From CBDCXE01 sp965223725 [NCBI: Nitrospinota bacterium] (GTDB lineage: Bacteria > Nitrospinota_A > UBA7883), in NCBI GenBank assembly GCA_965223725.1, contig CBDCXE010000005.1, positions 186,001-250,000 on the forward strand: 64,000 nucleotides of DNA. Reading direction: 5' to 3'. Shown in pieces: positions 26,422 through 35,313 of this stretch (its first letter is position 1; each line of letters begins with the position of its first letter). The notes under the pieces were generated by a model. That model searched no databases. It was not told the origin of the DNA and was given only the letters and a program-made list of their open reading frames with translations. A program made the translations under genes and the position numbers.

Positions 26422-27225
26422 TTAGTAAAACCGCGCCTCAACATGGTCGTTGATATTCAGGCCATGCAGCGCCGCGGCCGAACCGCCGTTTACGAACAGC
26501 TCTATGGTGTTCCAGCTGCCTATGATGGCGTACATGTTTTTGTCGTCCGGCGCCGACCGATAACTTTTCACCACGCCGCTGGCCACCCCGGACCGGGTCG
26601 CGATTTCGAAACTGCCGGTGAACTGTGTCCGTTCGACATTTTCCAGCATACCCAGGGTAATATTTGTTATGGCGTTGCCGAAATGGTCTATATAGATCAC
26701 GTTCCCTTCAACCAGGTTCGCCGCTGTCTGTATCGGCCTTGGCAGATCGAGCAGATGCGGGCTGGATATCAACGGCCCAAACGCATCCAGCGGCACGGTC
26801 CCGGTGGAGAGCCACCCAGCCGCCGGCGCAAAGATATCCCGGCCATGAAACGTGTTGGAGACCTCATCGGCCATCAGGTCGGGGTTGGTGATCTCGTATA
26901 TCTTATCGACCTTGTGGCTGGTGATCACCTCGGTAAACAGCCCGTTGTCCGGGCCGATGAAATAGTGCCCGCCCGCCTCGAAAATCATCGGCCTGCGCTC
27001 CGAGCCGACGCCTGGGTCCACAATGCACAGGTGGATAGACTTCTCCGGAAAGTGGCCAAACGACGCGAACATGACATACGCCGCCTGGCGGACATTCTGC
27101 GGCTTGATCTCATGGGTGATATCGACCAGGGTGACCTCGCGGTTGACGCCCAGCATGACGCCCTTCATCACGCCGACAAACAGGTCACTGGCGCCAAAAT
27201 CTGTGGTCAGTGTAATTATGGACAA
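26422..27225 (-). CDS. S-adenosylmethionine hydroxide adenosyltransferase family (DUF62)
   Basis: 267 residues starting at a TTG (27225), with AGGAAC overlapping the end of mtaB. Signature sequences: ITLTTDFGASDLFVGVMKG, VDITHEIKPQNV, LCIVDPGVGSERRP, GPDNGLFT and the C-terminal domain with IDHFGNAITNI. The family, related to bacterial fluorinase, hydrolyses SAM to adenosine and methionine with a conserved Asp-Arg-His set. Its physiological purpose is unclear in most hosts. Confidence 0.9.
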   Translation of the reverse strand: MSIITLTTDFGASDLFVGVMKGVMLGVNREVTLVDITHEIKPQNVRQAAYVMFASFGHFPEKSIHLCIVDPGVGSERRPMIFEAGGHYFIGPDNGLFTEVITSHKVDKIYEITNPDLMADEVSNTFHGRDIFAPAAGWLSTGTVPLDAFGPLISSPHLLDLPRPIQTAANLVEGNVIYIDHFGNAITNITLGMLENVERTQFTGSFEIATRSGVASGVVKSYRSAPDDKNMYAIIGSWNTIELFVNGGSAAALHGLNINDHVEARFY

Positions 27226-27230
27226 TCTGG

Positions 27231-28541
27231 TTACTGTTCCTTATTTGCAAAAGTTCCGGTCAGTCGCTCTTTATCGCCGCCGGTAATTTTAACAGAAACA
27301 ACCTTGTTCATCCACCCATCCGGCCCATCGAGGCCCACCGGGATATAATTGCCGGAAAACCCCTTCAACTTCCCTTCTTTATCACGGCTGTTTTCGATCA
27401 AAACATCCAGCGCCGATCCGATAAACCGCTGTCGAAATGCCATACCCAAACGCGCCGAGAGCTTTTTTAATTTTGCAGAACGCTCCTTGGCGACCTGTTT
27501 CGGTGGCGCGTCGTCCATGTTGCAAGCATCCGTTCCTTCCCGGGGTGAATAGGCGAAGACATGGAGCATCATCAACGGCGATTTCTCCAGTAGTTGGTAA
27601 GTCATCTCGAACTCACGATCTGTCTCGCCCGGGAACCCGACCATCACATCGGCCCCCAGCCCGATATCGGGAATTCTTGCCGCTAACCGATCCAGCAGCC
27701 GGAAATATTCGGCGCTGGTGTATGGCCGGCGCATCCGCTCCAGCACAATATCGGAGCCGCTTTGCAAAGGAATATGCAGGTGACGGCAGACCCGCGGCGA
27801 CTTGGCCATCAGGTCGATCAGCCCGTCGGTGACATCGTTCGGGTTCACGCTGGAAATTCTTATTCTTTGGATGTCAGTACTATCCAATATTTTCTGGATA
27901 AGCCCGGCCAGACCCATCCCATCGACCGATCTGTATTGCCCGATGTTGATACCGCTCAGCACCACCTCGTGTATCCCGGCGTTCGCCAGACGGTTCACTT
28001 GCTCCACCAGTTGCCCCGGGTCGGCGCTCCTGCTTCTGCCCCGGGCGAACCGGACGATGCAAAACGTGCAGACCTCGTCACAGCCGGACTGCACATTCAG
28101 ATAGGCGTTGGTCCGCCCCTCCATAGCCTTCACCGGATGGACAGGCAACAGGTCAGGCAACGGCTTATCCATCATCGTTCTCACGCCATCACCGCCGTCG
28201 ATATCGCGCAATAGCTCCGGAATGCTGAACTTTTCGCCGGCCCCCGCCACCAGATCGACACCTTCGACACATGCGACTTTTTCCGGGCTGGTCTCGGCGT
28301 AACAGCCGGTGACCACCAGCGTCGCGTCCGGATTGTCGGCCTTGGCGCTGCGTATGGCCGCCCTGCATCGCGCGTCGCTCTTGGCGGTGACGGTGCAGGT
28401 GTTCACGATCACCACATCGGCGGCCTGCGAGGGAGGGACCGCCCGGTAGCCGGCGCTCTCCAACGTGTGCGCCATTTCCGCGCTTTCATACCGGTTATAG
28501 CGGCAGCCGAGGGTCTGGAACTTGACGGTTCTTTTATTCAT
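27231..28541 (-). CDS. mtaB: tRNA t6A37 methylthiotransferase MtaB
   Basis: 436 residues from the ATG at 28541, which overlaps the upstream ferredoxin stop (ATGA). UPF0004 domain cysteines in LGCRYNRYES, NTCTVT and VTGCYAE bind one 4Fe-4S cluster; the radical SAM cluster is in SGCDEVCTFCIVR. A C-terminal TRAM domain follows (about residues 370-430). Known reaction: adds a methylthio group to t6A at position 37 of tRNAs reading ANN codons. Coupled to a multi-cluster ferredoxin gene, a plausible but unproven electron donor. Confidence 0.9.
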   Translation of the reverse strand: MNKRTVKFQTLGCRYNRYESAEMAHTLESAGYRAVPPSQAADVVIVNTCTVTAKSDARCRAAIRSAKADNPDATLVVTGCYAETSPEKVACVEGVDLVAGAGEKFSIPELLRDIDGGDGVRTMMDKPLPDLLPVHPVKAMEGRTNAYLNVQSGCDEVCTFCIVRFARGRSRSADPGQLVEQVNRLANAGIHEVVLSGINIGQYRSVDGMGLAGLIQKILDSTDIQRIRISSVNPNDVTDGLIDLMAKSPRVCRHLHIPLQSGSDIVLERMRRPYTSAEYFRLLDRLAARIPDIGLGADVMVGFPGETDREFEMTYQLLEKSPLMMLHVFAYSPREGTDACNMDDAPPKQVAKERSAKLKKLSARLGMAFRQRFIGSALDVLIENSRDKEGKLKGFSGNYIPVGLDGPDGWMNKVVSVKITGGDKERLTGTFANKEQ

Positions 28542-29149
28542 ATGGTCCGCGCCAGGGTGATGATGGCGTGCCTGTGGGCCTCCTGCACACAATGATATTC
28601 ACACAACCCACAGCCGACACACTCCGGCGCCCGCACCAGCGGCACACCGCCGATCATGATGATCGCCTTACCCTTCAGCGGGCAACGCTCCACGCAATAA
28701 TCGCAATGCTGCTTTTTGTACGCTTTGCATTTGGCCGGGGTCAGCCGCGCCTTGCCCATGTCCAGCTCGCTTATGTCATCGACCATCACCAGCGCCCCGG
28801 TCTGGCAGGCGTTGATGCAGTACAGGTCTGTGCAGAGGAAGCAAGGCTTCCGCGCAGGCTTAAAGGTCGGTGTGCCTTCCGCTTTGCCCTCCGTTTCGGG
28901 TGCACGGAACAGGGTGTTTTCCGGGCAGGCTTTTATGCAGTCGTCGCATTTGGTGCACAGCCCCAGAAACTTCTCCTCGGCCACGGCGCCGGGCGGACGC
29001 AGCAGTCCGCGCATCGGCTCCAGCGGGTTCCATTCATCCTCCGGGTCGGATTGGACGGCGTCGTTAAACTCCAGCGCGACCTTGCCCAGGAAGTTGAACC
29101 CTTCACGGAACAGCTTTCTGCGGTTAACCGGTCCTTTACTATCTCTCAT
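28538..29149 (-). CDS. NapF/MauM-like ferredoxin-type protein, several 4Fe-4S clusters
   Basis: 203 residues. Cysteine clusters: CTKCDDCIKACPENTL, CFLCTDLYCINACQTGA, CKAYKKQHCDYCVERCPLKG and CVGCGLCEYHCVQEA, enough for up to four 4Fe-4S clusters, as in MauM/NapG-type proteins. The N-terminal RRKLFREGF has a twin-arginine look but no hydrophobic stretch follows. Overlaps mtaB by 4 nt. No nitrate reductase or amine dehydrogenase genes are nearby; it may serve MtaB or the oxidase systems. Confidence 0.82.
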   Translation of the reverse strand: MRDSKGPVNRRKLFREGFNFLGKVALEFNDAVQSDPEDEWNPLEPMRGLLRPPGAVAEEKFLGLCTKCDDCIKACPENTLFRAPETEGKAEGTPTFKPARKPCFLCTDLYCINACQTGALVMVDDISELDMGKARLTPAKCKAYKKQHCDYCVERCPLKGKAIIMIGGVPLVRAPECVGCGLCEYHCVQEAHRHAIITLARTI

Positions 29150-29187
29150 ATTTTATATTGTACATTATGTTAATTTTGATCAAAGCT

Positions 29188-29216
29188 TTTCAGTAAAGAC
29201 GCAAATGCTTTATAAT
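29188..29216 (+). promoter_or_regulatory. Promoter for the Sel1 gene, near-leaderless geometry
   Basis: TTTCAG (29188-29193), 17-bp spacer, perfect TATAAT (29211-29216). The ATG at 29226 is 9 nt past the -10 box, leaving a leader of about 2-3 nt. Confidence 0.5.
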
Positions 29217-29225
29217 GATTTGCCT

Positions 29226-30392
29226 ATGAGTAACTTTAAGATAATCAGGTATACACAAATCGCTTCCATTCTGGCGATTACTATCTTTTCCACATCCTTT
29301 GCGCTGGCGCAATCGGCCGAACAATTAATCATGCTGGCGGAGGATGGGGATGTCCGGTCGCAATATCTTGTCGGGGTGATGTACCAAACCGGGCAGAACG
29401 GAGTGGAGAAAAATGAGGCGGAAGCGGCCAACTGGTATCGCCGGTCGGCCGATAGTGGTTATGCGGAGGCGCAATTTAACCTGGCTACGATGTACCTGGG
29501 CGGCTCCGGCGTCGAGGCAGACCCGGACCGGGGAATATCATACCTGGAAAAGGCAGGCGGACAAGGACTGCTGGAGGCTCAATCTTTATTGGGCAGATTG
29601 TTCGACACCGGCCAATATGGCGTGGAGCAGGACATCGATGAAGCGATCGAATGGTACATCCGGGCGGCCGATCGGGGTGATCAATATTCCCAGGCGCGGC
29701 TGGCGGTCTTACTGGCGGAAGGCGACCCGGAGCAGGATATCGGCGGCGATTCCGACAGCGCGCTGAAATACGCTTTGAAAGCGGCGGAGCAGGGTGACCC
29801 GGCAGCGCAGTACAACCTGGCCCAGATGTATAGAAACGGCGCCGAGGATTTGGAAGTCGATTTGGAGCAGGCGGCGCTCTGGTATAAAAAAGCGGCGGAC
29901 CAGGGGCATCTGGAGTCGATCCGCAACCTGGCGGGGATGTATTACAATGGCGATGGCGTTGACCAGGACAAGGAAGAAGCCGAGCGGCTGTACAGAATGG
30001 CGGGCGACCGGGGTGACCGGGAGAGCCAGTATAACGTGGCCCTGATGAACCTGAACGGTGACGGCATCCCGGAGGACAAGGCCACGGCCGCCGAATGGCT
30101 GAAAAAAGCGGGCGACAATGGCCATGCCGGCGCCCAGTACGACCTGGGGCTGATGTTTTACCGTGGCGATGGTGTGGAAAAGGATTACGGGGCCGCGGCG
30201 GAGCTGTTCCGCAAAACAGGCGAGGCGGGCAACGCCGAGGCGCTGTATAACCTGGGCGTTATGTACGCCAGGGGCGAAGGGTTCGACAAAGATTTGAAAG
30301 AGTCGCATAAATGGCTGACCAAAGCGGCGGAGATGGGCAGCGCCGACGCAAAGGAGTCGCTGGCGAAAATAAAAGCGGACCAGGAGCTGTAA
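29226..30392 (+). CDS. Periplasmic Sel1/TPR-like repeat protein
   Basis: 388 residues from the ATG at 29226; a longer frame running into the divergent ferredoxin gene was rejected. Signal peptide ending STSFALAQ, then about nine Sel1-like repeats of some 36 residues (e.g. AAQYNLAQMYRNGAED, AQYDLGLMFYRGDGVEKDY, ALYNLGVMYARGEGFDKD) filling the rest of the protein. Sel1 proteins are adaptors for protein complexes; the partner is unknown. The mature protein is strongly acidic. Confidence 0.88.
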   Translation: MSNFKIIRYTQIASILAITIFSTSFALAQSAEQLIMLAEDGDVRSQYLVGVMYQTGQNGVEKNEAEAANWYRRSADSGYAEAQFNLATMYLGGSGVEADPDRGISYLEKAGGQGLLEAQSLLGRLFDTGQYGVEQDIDEAIEWYIRAADRGDQYSQARLAVLLAEGDPEQDIGGDSDSALKYALKAAEQGDPAAQYNLAQMYRNGAEDLEVDLEQAALWYKKAADQGHLESIRNLAGMYYNGDGVDQDKEEAERLYRMAGDRGDRESQYNVALMNLNGDGIPEDKATAAEWLKKAGDNGHAGAQYDLGLMFYRGDGVEKDYGAAAELFRKTGEAGNAEALYNLGVMYARGEGFDKDLKESHKWLTKAAEMGSADAKESLAKIKADQEL

Positions 30393-30477
30393 AAAAGCGA
30401 CCTTCCTGCAAATTGAAATTTGCGTTATCCCGGAAACAAAAATAGAATGATCACCTTTAACCTGTAAGTGATTTTTA

Positions 30478-32199
30478 GTGAGATATACAAACTTCTTCGT
30501 GCCCACCTTGAAAGAGGTCCCTGCGGAGGCCGAGATCGTCAGCCACAAATTGATGCTCCGCTCCGGGATGATCAGGAAAATCGCCGCCGGTGTCTATTCC
30601 ATATTGCCGTTGGGCGTGCGGGTGATACGCAAGATCGAAACGATCGTGCGCGAAGAGATGGACAACGCCGGCGCGCTGGAAACCATCATGCCGTCGGTGC
30701 AGCCGGCCGACCTGTGGCGCGAGTCGGGGCGGTGGGAACAGTACGGCCCGGAGTTGCTGCGGATCAACGACCGGCACGGGCGCGAGTTCTGCTATGGCCC
30801 GACCCATGAAGAGGTGATCACGGAGCTGGTCCGTAACGATATAAAATCATACCGCAGCCTGCCGATCAACCTGTACCAGATCCAGACGAAGTTCCGCGAC
30901 GAGATCCGGCCGAGGTTCGGCGTGATGCGGGCGCGGGAGTTCTCCATGAAAGACGCCTACAGCTTCGACGCGGATCAGGAGGGGGCGGATAAAAGCTATG
31001 CGCTGATGAAGCAGGCGTACGAAAATATTTTCAATAAGCTCGACCTGAAATTCCGGGTGGTGGAGGCGGACACCGGCCAGATCGGCGGCGCCTTTTCCCA
31101 CGAGTTCATGGTGCTGGCGGATTCGGGCGAGGATACGATCGCATTCTGTACAAAGTGTCAATACGCATCCAACGTGGAGAAGGTGGAGTCGGCCGCGCCG
31201 GTCGAAGGTGATGATCCGGTTGAGCTCGCGCCGATTGAAAAAGTATCCACACCGGGCCAGAAGACCATAGAAGAAGTCTCAAAATTTCTGGACAGGTCCG
31301 GCGCCGATTTCATCAAGACGCTGATATACAAAACCGACCTGGAGGATGGCGAGTTCATCATGGTCCTCTGCCGGGGCGATCATGATGTTAATGAAGTGAA
31401 GCTGACCCGGGCCATCGGGGCGAACGAGATAAGACTGGCCGAGCCGGATGAAGTGGCGAAACTGACCGGCGCCCCCGTCGGGTTTGCCGGGCCGGTGGGT
31501 ATGGAGAATATCACGATAGTCGCTGATAACTATATGAAAACGATCCGCAACGGCGTCACCGGCGCCAACGAAAAAGATTATCACCTAACGAACGTCAATC
31601 CATCGCGCGATTTCCCGACTGCGAATTATGCTGATATCAAACAAGCGGTGGCTGGGGACCGGTGCCCACGATGCGATGATGGCGCGCTGGATTTGGCCAG
31701 GGGCATCGAGGTGGGGCATATATTCCAGCTGGGCGTGAAATATTCGGAGGCGATGAATGCTACGTTCCTCGACAACAACGGTGTCAGCAAGCCGATGATC
31801 ATGGGTTGTTACGGCCTGGGTGTGGCGCGCACCGCCGCCGCAGCTATCGAGCAGAACCATGATGAGAACGGAATCATCTGGCCGTTGGCCATTGCGCCTT
31901 TCAAGGTGGTGGTCCTGCCGTTGAATACGGAGGATGGCGAAGTCTCCAGCACCGCCGGGAAAATCTATGACGAGCTGAACGCCAAAGGCTATGAACCGAT
32001 CATCGACGACCGGAACGCGCGGCCGGGGGTCAAGTTCAGCGATGCAGATCTGATTGGCATCCCACTACAGGTCGTCGTCGGCAAAAAAGGACTGAGCAAC
32101 GGAACTGTCGAGATCAAAAACAGACGGACCGGCGTGAAGGAATCTGTGCCGGTGGATCAGGCGGTTGCGACCATAGACGATACTCTGGCAAGCAACTAG
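30478..32199 (+). CDS. proS: Prolyl-tRNA synthetase (bacterial ProS type 1)
   Basis: 573 residues from a GTG at 30478. Class II motifs: motif 1 near GVYSILPLGVRVIRKIE, motif 2 FRDEIRPRFGVMRAREFSMKD, motif 3 GCYGLGVARTAAAAIEQ. An inserted YbaK-like editing domain (about residues 225-400) separates motifs 2 and 3, as in bacterial ProS, and an anticodon-binding domain ends the protein. It is convergent with the TusA-like gene; the two stop codons are one base apart. Confidence 0.96.
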   Translation: MRYTNFFVPTLKEVPAEAEIVSHKLMLRSGMIRKIAAGVYSILPLGVRVIRKIETIVREEMDNAGALETIMPSVQPADLWRESGRWEQYGPELLRINDRHGREFCYGPTHEEVITELVRNDIKSYRSLPINLYQIQTKFRDEIRPRFGVMRAREFSMKDAYSFDADQEGADKSYALMKQAYENIFNKLDLKFRVVEADTGQIGGAFSHEFMVLADSGEDTIAFCTKCQYASNVEKVESAAPVEGDDPVELAPIEKVSTPGQKTIEEVSKFLDRSGADFIKTLIYKTDLEDGEFIMVLCRGDHDVNEVKLTRAIGANEIRLAEPDEVAKLTGAPVGFAGPVGMENITIVADNYMKTIRNGVTGANEKDYHLTNVNPSRDFPTANYADIKQAVAGDRCPRCDDGALDLARGIEVGHIFQLGVKYSEAMNATFLDNNGVSKPMIMGCYGLGVARTAAAAIEQNHDENGIIWPLAIAPFKVVVLPLNTEDGEVSSTAGKIYDELNAKGYEPIIDDRNARPGVKFSDADLIGIPLQVVVGKKGLSNGTVEIKNRRTGVKESVPVDQAVATIDDTLASN

Positions 32200-32200
32200 T

Positions 32201-32512
32201 CTATACACGCCTCAAGTAAAATATTATCGTGTCGTCGTTGTCGATATCGGTGCCGATCAGCTCCGCCGTTTTGCATCGTGCGACCCACGAATGTATATCA
32301 GGGAAAGATCACGGATGGCCCGACTCGGTCCGCAGCACCTGGCCCGGCGCCATGCCGGAGAGCGTGGAATGGCTCAGCAACACCGGCATGCCCATCCCGC
32401 AGCCGCCCAGCCGGATGGTCACATCGGCGTTGATATCTGGTTTTTCGGTCTGTTCGATCAATCTCCGGACATCGTCCATCGACTTTATCGAGTGTTTTTG
32501 AAGAAAGCTCAT
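32201..32512 (-). CDS. Predicted selenoprotein, TusA/SirA-like sulfur carrier (in-frame TGA at 32309-32311)
   Basis: ATG at 32512 with AGAAGGGA about 8 nt upstream. Sixty-seven codons are followed by an in-frame TGA, then 35 more codons to TAG at 32201. Both sides of the TGA match one TusA-like domain: GGCGMGMPVLL (altered CPxP motif, Cys retained), GMAPGQVLR, then after the TGA SFPDIHSWVARCKTAEL and a final strand IIFYLRR. TusA of E. coli has ADDPATTRDIPGF where this has SGHP-U-SFPDIHSW. A SECIS-like hairpin follows (32274-32293). Read through, the protein has 103 residues. Alternative: a recent nonsense mutation, but then the well-formed hairpin would be chance. Confidence 0.75.
32274..32293 (-). 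promoter_or_regulatory. Bacterial SECIS-like hairpin
   Basis: In the mRNA, CAU-U-CGUG pairs with CACGAUG around the loop GGUCG: seven base pairs with one bulged U and a G-U in the apical loop. The loop starts 23 nt after the UGA. E. coli fdhF SECIS has the same features (bulged U, GGUC loop bound by SelB), with the loop 18 nt from its UGA. Confidence 0.72.
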
Positions 32513-32562
32513 AATCTACATCCCTTCTGGATACAGACTATTATAAATTACTCTATTAGCCA

Positions 32563-32590
32563 TTTCAAACCACCGATTGTTTGCTATAAT
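32563..32590 (+). promoter_or_regulatory. Promoter for valS
   Basis: TTTCAA (32563-32568), 16-bp spacer, perfect TATAAT (32585-32590), about 30 nt before the valS start, divergent from the TusA-like gene. Confidence 0.5.
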
Positions 32591-32625
32591 TAACGCTTTG
32601 CAAAATCGATAATCAGGAGATGGCA

Positions 32626-35268
32626 GTGAAGCAACCAGCGCGGCGATATGAGCCGGAAGCTGTGGAGAAGAAATGGAGCGCCAAATGGATAGAATCGGGC
32701 GCGTTTTCCGCCGCCGATCTCTCTGACAAGCCGCCATATACCATAGTCATCCCGCCGCCCAACGTCACCGGCGCCTTGCACATCGGCCATGCGCTGAACA
32801 ACACCTTGCAGGATATCCTGGTCCGCTACAAACGGATGGATGGATACAACGCGCTCTGGATGCCAGGCACCGACCATGCCGGCATCGCCACCCAGAACGT
32901 GGTGGAACGCCAGCTGTTGGAAGAGGGAATCGACCGGAGGGAGATGGGCCGCGAGAAGTTTGTTGAACGGGTCTGGGAATGGAAAGCGGAGTCTGGCGGC
33001 ACGATCATCAACCAGCTCAAGAGCCTCGGCGCGTCGTGTGACTGGGAGCGGGAGCGGTTCACCATGGACGAGGGCTTGTCCAGGGCCGTCCGCGAGGTGT
33101 TCGTATCGTTGTATGAAGAGGGGCTGATATACCGCGGCGAATATATGATCAACTGGTGCCCCCGCTGCCACACCGCCCTGTCCGACCTGGAGGTGGAGCA
33201 TCAGGAGCGGGACGGCCATCTGTGGCATATCCGTTATCCGCTGGAGAACGGCGAAGGCGAGCTGATCGTCGCCACAACCCGGCCGGAGACGATGCTGGGC
33301 GACACCGCCATCGCCATCCACCCGGAGGATGAGCGTTATAAGAATTTCATAGGAAAAAATGTCATTCTGCCTATCGCGGAGCGTATCATCCCGATCATCA
33401 CGGACGAGTATGTTGACAGGGAATTTGGCACTGGCGCCTTGAAGATAACACCCGCCCACGACCCGAACGATTTCACCATCGGCGAAAAACATAACCTCGA
33501 GTTCGTAAAAGTTATCGCCGACGACGGCACGATGACATCCAACACACCGGACAGATATACCGGAATGGAAAGGTTCGAGGCGCGCAAGCAGGTGATCGCG
33601 GAGCTGGAAAGCGCGGGCCTGCTGGTTAAAACAGAAGATCATCGCCATGCGGTGGGCAGCTGCTATCGGTGCCACACCATTGTGGAGCCAAACGTATCGA
33701 AACAGTGGTTCGTGAAAATCGCGCCCTTGGCGGAGCCGGCCATCAAGGCGGTGGAAGATGGCGATGTGAAATTCGTGCCGGAGCATTGGCAGAACCTCTA
33801 TTTCGAGTGGATGCATAACATCCGCGACTGGTGCATCAGCCGCCAGATATGGTGGGGCCACCAGATACCGGCCTGGACATGCCTGAAATGCGGCGAGGTG
33901 ATGGTGGCGCGGGAAGATCCGACCGAATGCGCGAAGTGCGGCGCCGCCGACCTGGAGCGGGAGAGCGATGTGCTGGACACCTGGTTTTCGTCGGCGCTGT
34001 GGCCCTTCTCCACCCTCGGCTGGCCGGAGAAGACCGACGCATTGAAAACGTTCTATCCCACATCCACCCTGGTGACATCGTTCGATATCATCTTTTTCTG
34101 GGTGGCGCGGATGATCATGATGGGCCTGAAGTTCACCGGCGAGGCGCCCTTAAAGGAAGTTTATATCCACGCCCTGGTCCGCGACGCCGAGGGTAAAAAA
34201 ATGAGCAAGTCGAAAGGCAACACCATCGACCCGCTGGAGGTGATGTCGCAGTACGGCTCCGATTCGCTCCGTATGACCCTGGCCGCGTTCGCCGCGCAGG
34301 GGCGAGACATCAAGCTGTCGGAGGAACGGATCGAGGGGTACCGCAACTTCACCAACAAAGTGTGGAACGCGTTCCGGTTCGCCCTGATGAACCTGGAAGG
34401 GTTCGATTTCGCCAAAGCCGATATCAACCGGGGCGACCTGGCCCTGGCCGACCGGTGGATCTTATCCCGCCTGGACAAGACCATCGCCGCGACGCGACAA
34501 GCGTTTGACGAATACAAGTTCAATGATGCTGCGCATCATCTCTACCAGTTCACCTGGCGCGAACTGTGCGACTGGTATATAGAGCTGGTAAAACCGAGGC
34601 TGAACGGCGACGAAGAAGGCGCCGACGCGGCCCGGCACACGCTGGCCCACACACTGGAGAGCACGCTGCGGCTGCTGCACCCGATCATGCCGTTTATCAC
34701 AGAGGAGCTGTGGACCATGGTCAGCGCCTCCGGCCGGTTGCTGGTGTTGTCGGACTATCCTGTGTCGGACAGTGGCCTGCAGGATGAAGAGGCGGAGCGG
34801 GAGATGACCGTGGTGATGGATGTCACCACCGCCATCCGGAACATCCGGGGCGAGCTGGCGGTGAAACCTTCCACCCAGCTGCCGGTGATGATGCTGGTGA
34901 ATGAAAACGAGCCTGGGCTGAAAGCGACCGTGGAGAAGCAGCTTCCGTATATCAACAAGCTGGCCAATGTCGCCGGCGTTTTCATTGATAATAATGGAGA
35001 GAAACCGGAGAATTCCGCGGTGGGTGTGGTGGATAATATAGAGATTTTTGTTGATTTGTCCGGTATCGTGGAGTCTGATCAAGGTCTGGAAAAGTCTAAA
35101 AAAGAGCTGATCAAGGCGGAAGAGGAAATCAAGTTTTTCCAGAAAAAGCTTTCTAACAAAAAGTTTGTGGAAAACGCGCCGCCGGAGGTGGTGGAGAAAA
35201 ACAGGGCCAAGCTCGCCGAGTATGAGGCCAAGGCGGCAAAATTGCGGGGCAGCCTGATCAATGCGTGA
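32626..35268 (+). CDS. valS: Valyl-tRNA synthetase
   Basis: 880 residues from the GTG at 32626, chosen because AGGAG (32615-32619) lies 6 nt before it but directly abuts the alternative ATG at 32620 (two residues longer). Class I motifs: HIGH form PNVTGALHIGHALNN, and KMSKS in GKKMSKSKGNTIDPLEV. The CP1 editing domain, anticodon domain and C-terminal coiled coil (about residues 815-880) are all present. It starts a plus-strand run of envelope-sugar and purine genes. Confidence 0.96.
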   Translation: MKQPARRYEPEAVEKKWSAKWIESGAFSAADLSDKPPYTIVIPPPNVTGALHIGHALNNTLQDILVRYKRMDGYNALWMPGTDHAGIATQNVVERQLLEEGIDRREMGREKFVERVWEWKAESGGTIINQLKSLGASCDWERERFTMDEGLSRAVREVFVSLYEEGLIYRGEYMINWCPRCHTALSDLEVEHQERDGHLWHIRYPLENGEGELIVATTRPETMLGDTAIAIHPEDERYKNFIGKNVILPIAERIIPIITDEYVDREFGTGALKITPAHDPNDFTIGEKHNLEFVKVIADDGTMTSNTPDRYTGMERFEARKQVIAELESAGLLVKTEDHRHAVGSCYRCHTIVEPNVSKQWFVKIAPLAEPAIKAVEDGDVKFVPEHWQNLYFEWMHNIRDWCISRQIWWGHQIPAWTCLKCGEVMVAREDPTECAKCGAADLERESDVLDTWFSSALWPFSTLGWPEKTDALKTFYPTSTLVTSFDIIFFWVARMIMMGLKFTGEAPLKEVYIHALVRDAEGKKMSKSKGNTIDPLEVMSQYGSDSLRMTLAAFAAQGRDIKLSEERIEGYRNFTNKVWNAFRFALMNLEGFDFAKADINRGDLALADRWILSRLDKTIAATRQAFDEYKFNDAAHHLYQFTWRELCDWYIELVKPRLNGDEEGADAARHTLAHTLESTLRLLHPIMPFITEELWTMVSASGRLLVLSDYPVSDSGLQDEEAEREMTVVMDVTTAIRNIRGELAVKPSTQLPVMMLVNENEPGLKATVEKQLPYINKLANVAGVFIDNNGEKPENSAVGVVDNIEIFVDLSGIVESDQGLEKSKKELIKAEEEIKFFQKKLSNKKFVENAPPEVVEKNRAKLAEYEAKAAKLRGSLINA

Positions 35269-35313
35269 AAAGATGACGGAAAGGAATTATAACTCAAATA
35301 CAGGAGGTATGTT

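Noticed and set aside
25107-27348. Long plus-strand open frames (448 and 434 codons) opposite mltA and the SAM hydrolase gene
   Set aside because: They lie antisense to clear family members, have Pro/His/Arg-rich composition and no recognisable domain; a by-product of GC-rich codon use.
32309-32512. Reading the TusA-like gene as a complete 67-residue protein
   Set aside because: It would end in mid-domain, while the missing half of the TusA fold continues in frame after the TGA.
32590-33861. 423-codon minus-strand frame opposite valS
   Set aside because: Antisense shadow; valS motifs are complete on the plus strand.
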